Made by a program: the position numbers and the translations under genes. Of a stretch of 64,000 nucleotides of DNA, positions 61,987-64,000 are shown piece after piece. Every line of letters starts with the position of its first letter. The stretch's first letter is position 1. The stretch lies in contig NC_063256.1 in the NCBI RefSeq assembly GCF_019578655.1, positions 6,386,001-6,450,000 on the forward strand, given 5' to 3'. The notes under the pieces were generated by a model. The model had not been told where the DNA came from and ran no database searches. It was given only the letters and a program-made list of their open reading frames with translations. The DNA comes from Ricinus communis. Its lineage: Eukaryota > Streptophyta > Magnoliopsida > Malpighiales > Euphorbiaceae.

Positions 61987-62971
61987 ATGTCGTCGACGGA
62001 CATTGTTGGCATTATCATTGCGATCAACTTCGTCGCAATGCTTCTCTCAGTTCCAATCATCGGTGCTGGAGTCTGGCTGGCAATGGAGCCAAACAACCCT
62101 TGCGTGAGGATTCTACAACAGCCAGTCATCATTCTAGGCATACTGATTTTGGTTGTGGCTTTAGCAGTAGGTGGTTTTGGAAAATCCCATGGCTGCTAAT
62201 ATTTTATTTCATTGCTGTGCTCATCCTTATAATATTGCTTGAATGCTTAGTGGTTTTCATTTATATGATCACTCTTAGGGGCTTGGGTCACCTTGCACCA
62301 AGTAGAGCCTATTTGGAGTTTCACCTTAATGATTGATTATTCAGGATGGCTTCGCTGAAGAGTGCATAGTTCTTATGATGGGATCGGATCAGATATTGCC
62401 TTAGCTTCAGCAGTATGTATGCTGAGCTGAATCAGAGTTATCGCATGGCCCTAGATTTTTTTAATGCTCGTATTACCCCCTTACAGGTAAACTTTTACTT
62501 TCTCTATTCTTCTTCATATTTTATCTTTTCCATTTTTAGTTTTGATTTTGTGAAAATCTCTACTAAGATTAAAAAAAAGAACTAGATCTTCAACAAAAGG
62601 AAAAAAAAGATTCTTTTTTGTTTTACGGTCATTACTGTATCTATCTTGTTGTTCATTATTATTGTACAAACACTGTTTCAAGGAATTATATGGTATTGTT
62701 TTTGTCCAGAAATAAAGGATTCTTGTCATCTTCTTGATATTTCACTTTAAAGAGAAAGTAATATAGCATTTTGTGAACATGACTTTCTTTGGTGAAAATT
62801 CTTCTTGCACATGAACAAGCTTTTTTGCAGAGGTTTTCTAAGCATTGAGTGATAAAAGCTTAATACAGATTTTTCAACCATGTGATAATCTACATAGCTC
62901 ATCTTTTATGTTGGATGTTTTTTTAACTTATTAATTATTGTTCCTTTACAGTCCGGATGTTGTAAGCCTCA
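61987..62971 (+). pseudogene. Tetraspanin (TOM2A-like) gene fragment, broken
   Basis: From ATG (61,987) it reads an N-terminal tetraspanin helix (VGIIIAINFVAMLLSVPIIG) and the start of the next segment. A frameshift near 62,150-62,190 moves to a second frame with PWLLIFYFIAVLILIILLE and PSRAYLEFHLND, followed by stops. A later piece reads YAELNQSYRMALDFFNARI and ends at a valid-looking donor (62,486, CAG/GTAAAC). An acceptor at 62,951 leads into SGCCKP, the cysteine motif of the large loop, and then a stop. The retained intron position argues for a duplicated, not retroposed, copy. The second half of the protein is missing, so it is not functional. Confidence 0.8.
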
Positions 62972-63419
62972 TAATAATGTAGATATACATTTGTGAATAT
63001 AAGGGGCAAAGCAGTCGAATTTCTTTTCTGTAATTATTCATCTACTTGCATAGAGTGTACAACAACAGAAAACAACATGTGCACATGGAAGGTTTTGGTA
63101 AATCTTATTGGCTTTTTACGGGATCAAGTATATCATTATTTTTGCATTTGTACAGAAGATGAAACATATTACAGTACCATCTCACTTTTAAAAGAAAAAT
63201 ATCAGAAAACTAACTTTTCAGGGGTGTACCTTCCAATTTGCTAAAAATATCATTATGGATTTTGAATAACTTGCCTATAAACCACCAATCAAAATAGAGA
63301 AATCAAAAGAGAGTACAAAGCTAAAACCCAACTCAACCAATTAAAAGAAAAAAAACAAACTTACAGCTGAAAAACGGAAATCAACAATTAGATATAAGAT
63401 ATGAGATAAAAGAAATAAA
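62972..63419. other. Short gap without recognised features
   Basis: Lies between the tetraspanin fragment and the RNase H remnant. Nothing recognised. Confidence 0.5.
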
Positions 63420-63586
63420 CTAGCTTCTGCAGCCCCACATTCCTGAAACAATGTTGTTTTAACCAAATTGAGGGCCTCTCGGCAGGAAAGAGCTTCTACA
63501 GTTCTAGGATCTAGGGGACTGCGCAATTAACCATTCTTTGATGCATTTACTGTGCCAATCTCATCGCGAACAACAAAACAATAAAA
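63420..63586 (-). pseudogene. LINE-type RNase H (RVT_3) fragment
   Basis: The minus strand reads FVVRDEIGTVNASKNG, one stop, then LRSPLDPRTVEALSCREALN and LVKTTLFQECG. VVRDxxG...EALxxREAL is the start of the RNase H-like domain at the end of many plant non-LTR retrotransposon pol proteins. Only about 55 codons remain, with one stop. Confidence 0.65.
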
Positions 63587-63758
63587 CTAGCTTCTTCTTT
63601 ATTTTTCTTGAGTAATAGACTGATTTGCTGCTAGGGTTTTATTTATGATAATAAACATGTAAAAAGAAGGAGAAGAAAGTGTGGAAAGAAACAGTCTAAT
63701 CAATATTGCTTAATTTGGAAATATAAAAATATGTGTAACTGCCGGGATATCCACCATG

Positions 63759-63869
63759 GCCAATCCTCACAGAATAGTTGTATGGCTCCATTGCCAGCTA
63801 GATTCCAGCATCGATGATTGGAACTAAGAGGAGCATTGCAGCGAAGTTGATTGCATCGATAATTCCAAC
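63759..63869 (-). pseudogene. Second tetraspanin fragment, inverted relative to 61,987-62,971
   Basis: The minus strand matches the first helix of the fragment above (GCAATCAACTTCGCTGCAAT versus GCGATCAACTTCGTCGCAAT and onward through GGAGCCA). It covers about 110 nt and has an in-frame TAG where the other copy has TGG-type coding. It is about 85% identical by eye. Confidence 0.65.
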
Positions 63870-64000
63870 TCACATAGGCCAGCGTTGATGCTAAATTAAG
63901 CATAAAAATTAGTAAGAATCGAAACTGGGTGGTTTAATTTTGAGGTGAAGAGATAATAAACGTGGAAACTGAGAGTTTGAAAGGAAAAGCTTAGAGAGGG

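Noticed and set aside
1..64000. CRISPR arrays, operons, bacterial mobile elements, rRNA
   Set aside because: The window is plant nuclear DNA. No direct-repeat arrays with regular spacers and no rRNA sequence were seen.

Overview
This window is nuclear DNA from a flowering plant, most likely a eudicot. The evidence is split genes with GT-AG introns, an AT-rich background, microsatellites, and gene families specific to plants: an AHP phosphotransmitter, an ATG18 protein with a BCAS3-type tail, an RKF3 receptor kinase and an ERD6-like sugar transporter. Several layers of LTR retrotransposon are also present. The species cannot be fixed from sequence alone; a rosid is plausible but is only a guess.

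Layout. Positions 1-4.6 kb are AT-rich intergenic sequence. An intronless secreted leucine-rich-repeat protein lies at 4.7-5.9 kb (+), followed by AT-rich intergenic DNA. A six-exon AHP1-like histidine phosphotransmitter lies at 11.1-13.1 kb (-). From 14.6 to 29.5 kb is a repeat block. An Athila-type Ty3/gypsy element of 11,185 bp (16,555-27,739, minus strand) is bounded by about 1.3-kb LTRs and an imperfect 5-bp target duplication. It is inserted into older, degraded repeat DNA that holds another Ty3/gypsy protease remnant. The gag-pol of the young element is broken in many places, but its extra 3' ORF is still open and is preceded by an unusual CpG-dense block.

The right half is gene-rich: an ATG18h-like autophagy gene (30.5-37.2 kb, -), a receptor-like cytoplasmic kinase of group VI (40.3-42.3 kb, -), an intronless RKF3-like receptor kinase (49.5-51.5 kb, +), an 18-exon ERD6-like sugar transporter with one GC-AG intron (56.6-60.7 kb, +), and tetraspanin gene fragments in opposite orientations beside a LINE RNase H remnant (62-63.9 kb). 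Between the kinases lie a chromovirus 3' remnant (44.9-45.7 kb) and a MITE-like AT-rich element (46.7-47.8 kb).

The genes are independent plant transcription units, not an operon or a single system. The RKF3/ERD6-like pair resembles a neighbouring pair I remember from Arabidopsis chromosome 2, so part of the order may be ancestral. I saw no convincing new multi-gene system. The features most worth checking are inside the Athila element (the retained ORF and its CpG block), the GC-AG intron, the short uORF in the RKF3 leader and the tetraspanin fragments. Exon borders were set by hand from splice consensus and reading-frame continuity and have not been checked against transcripts.
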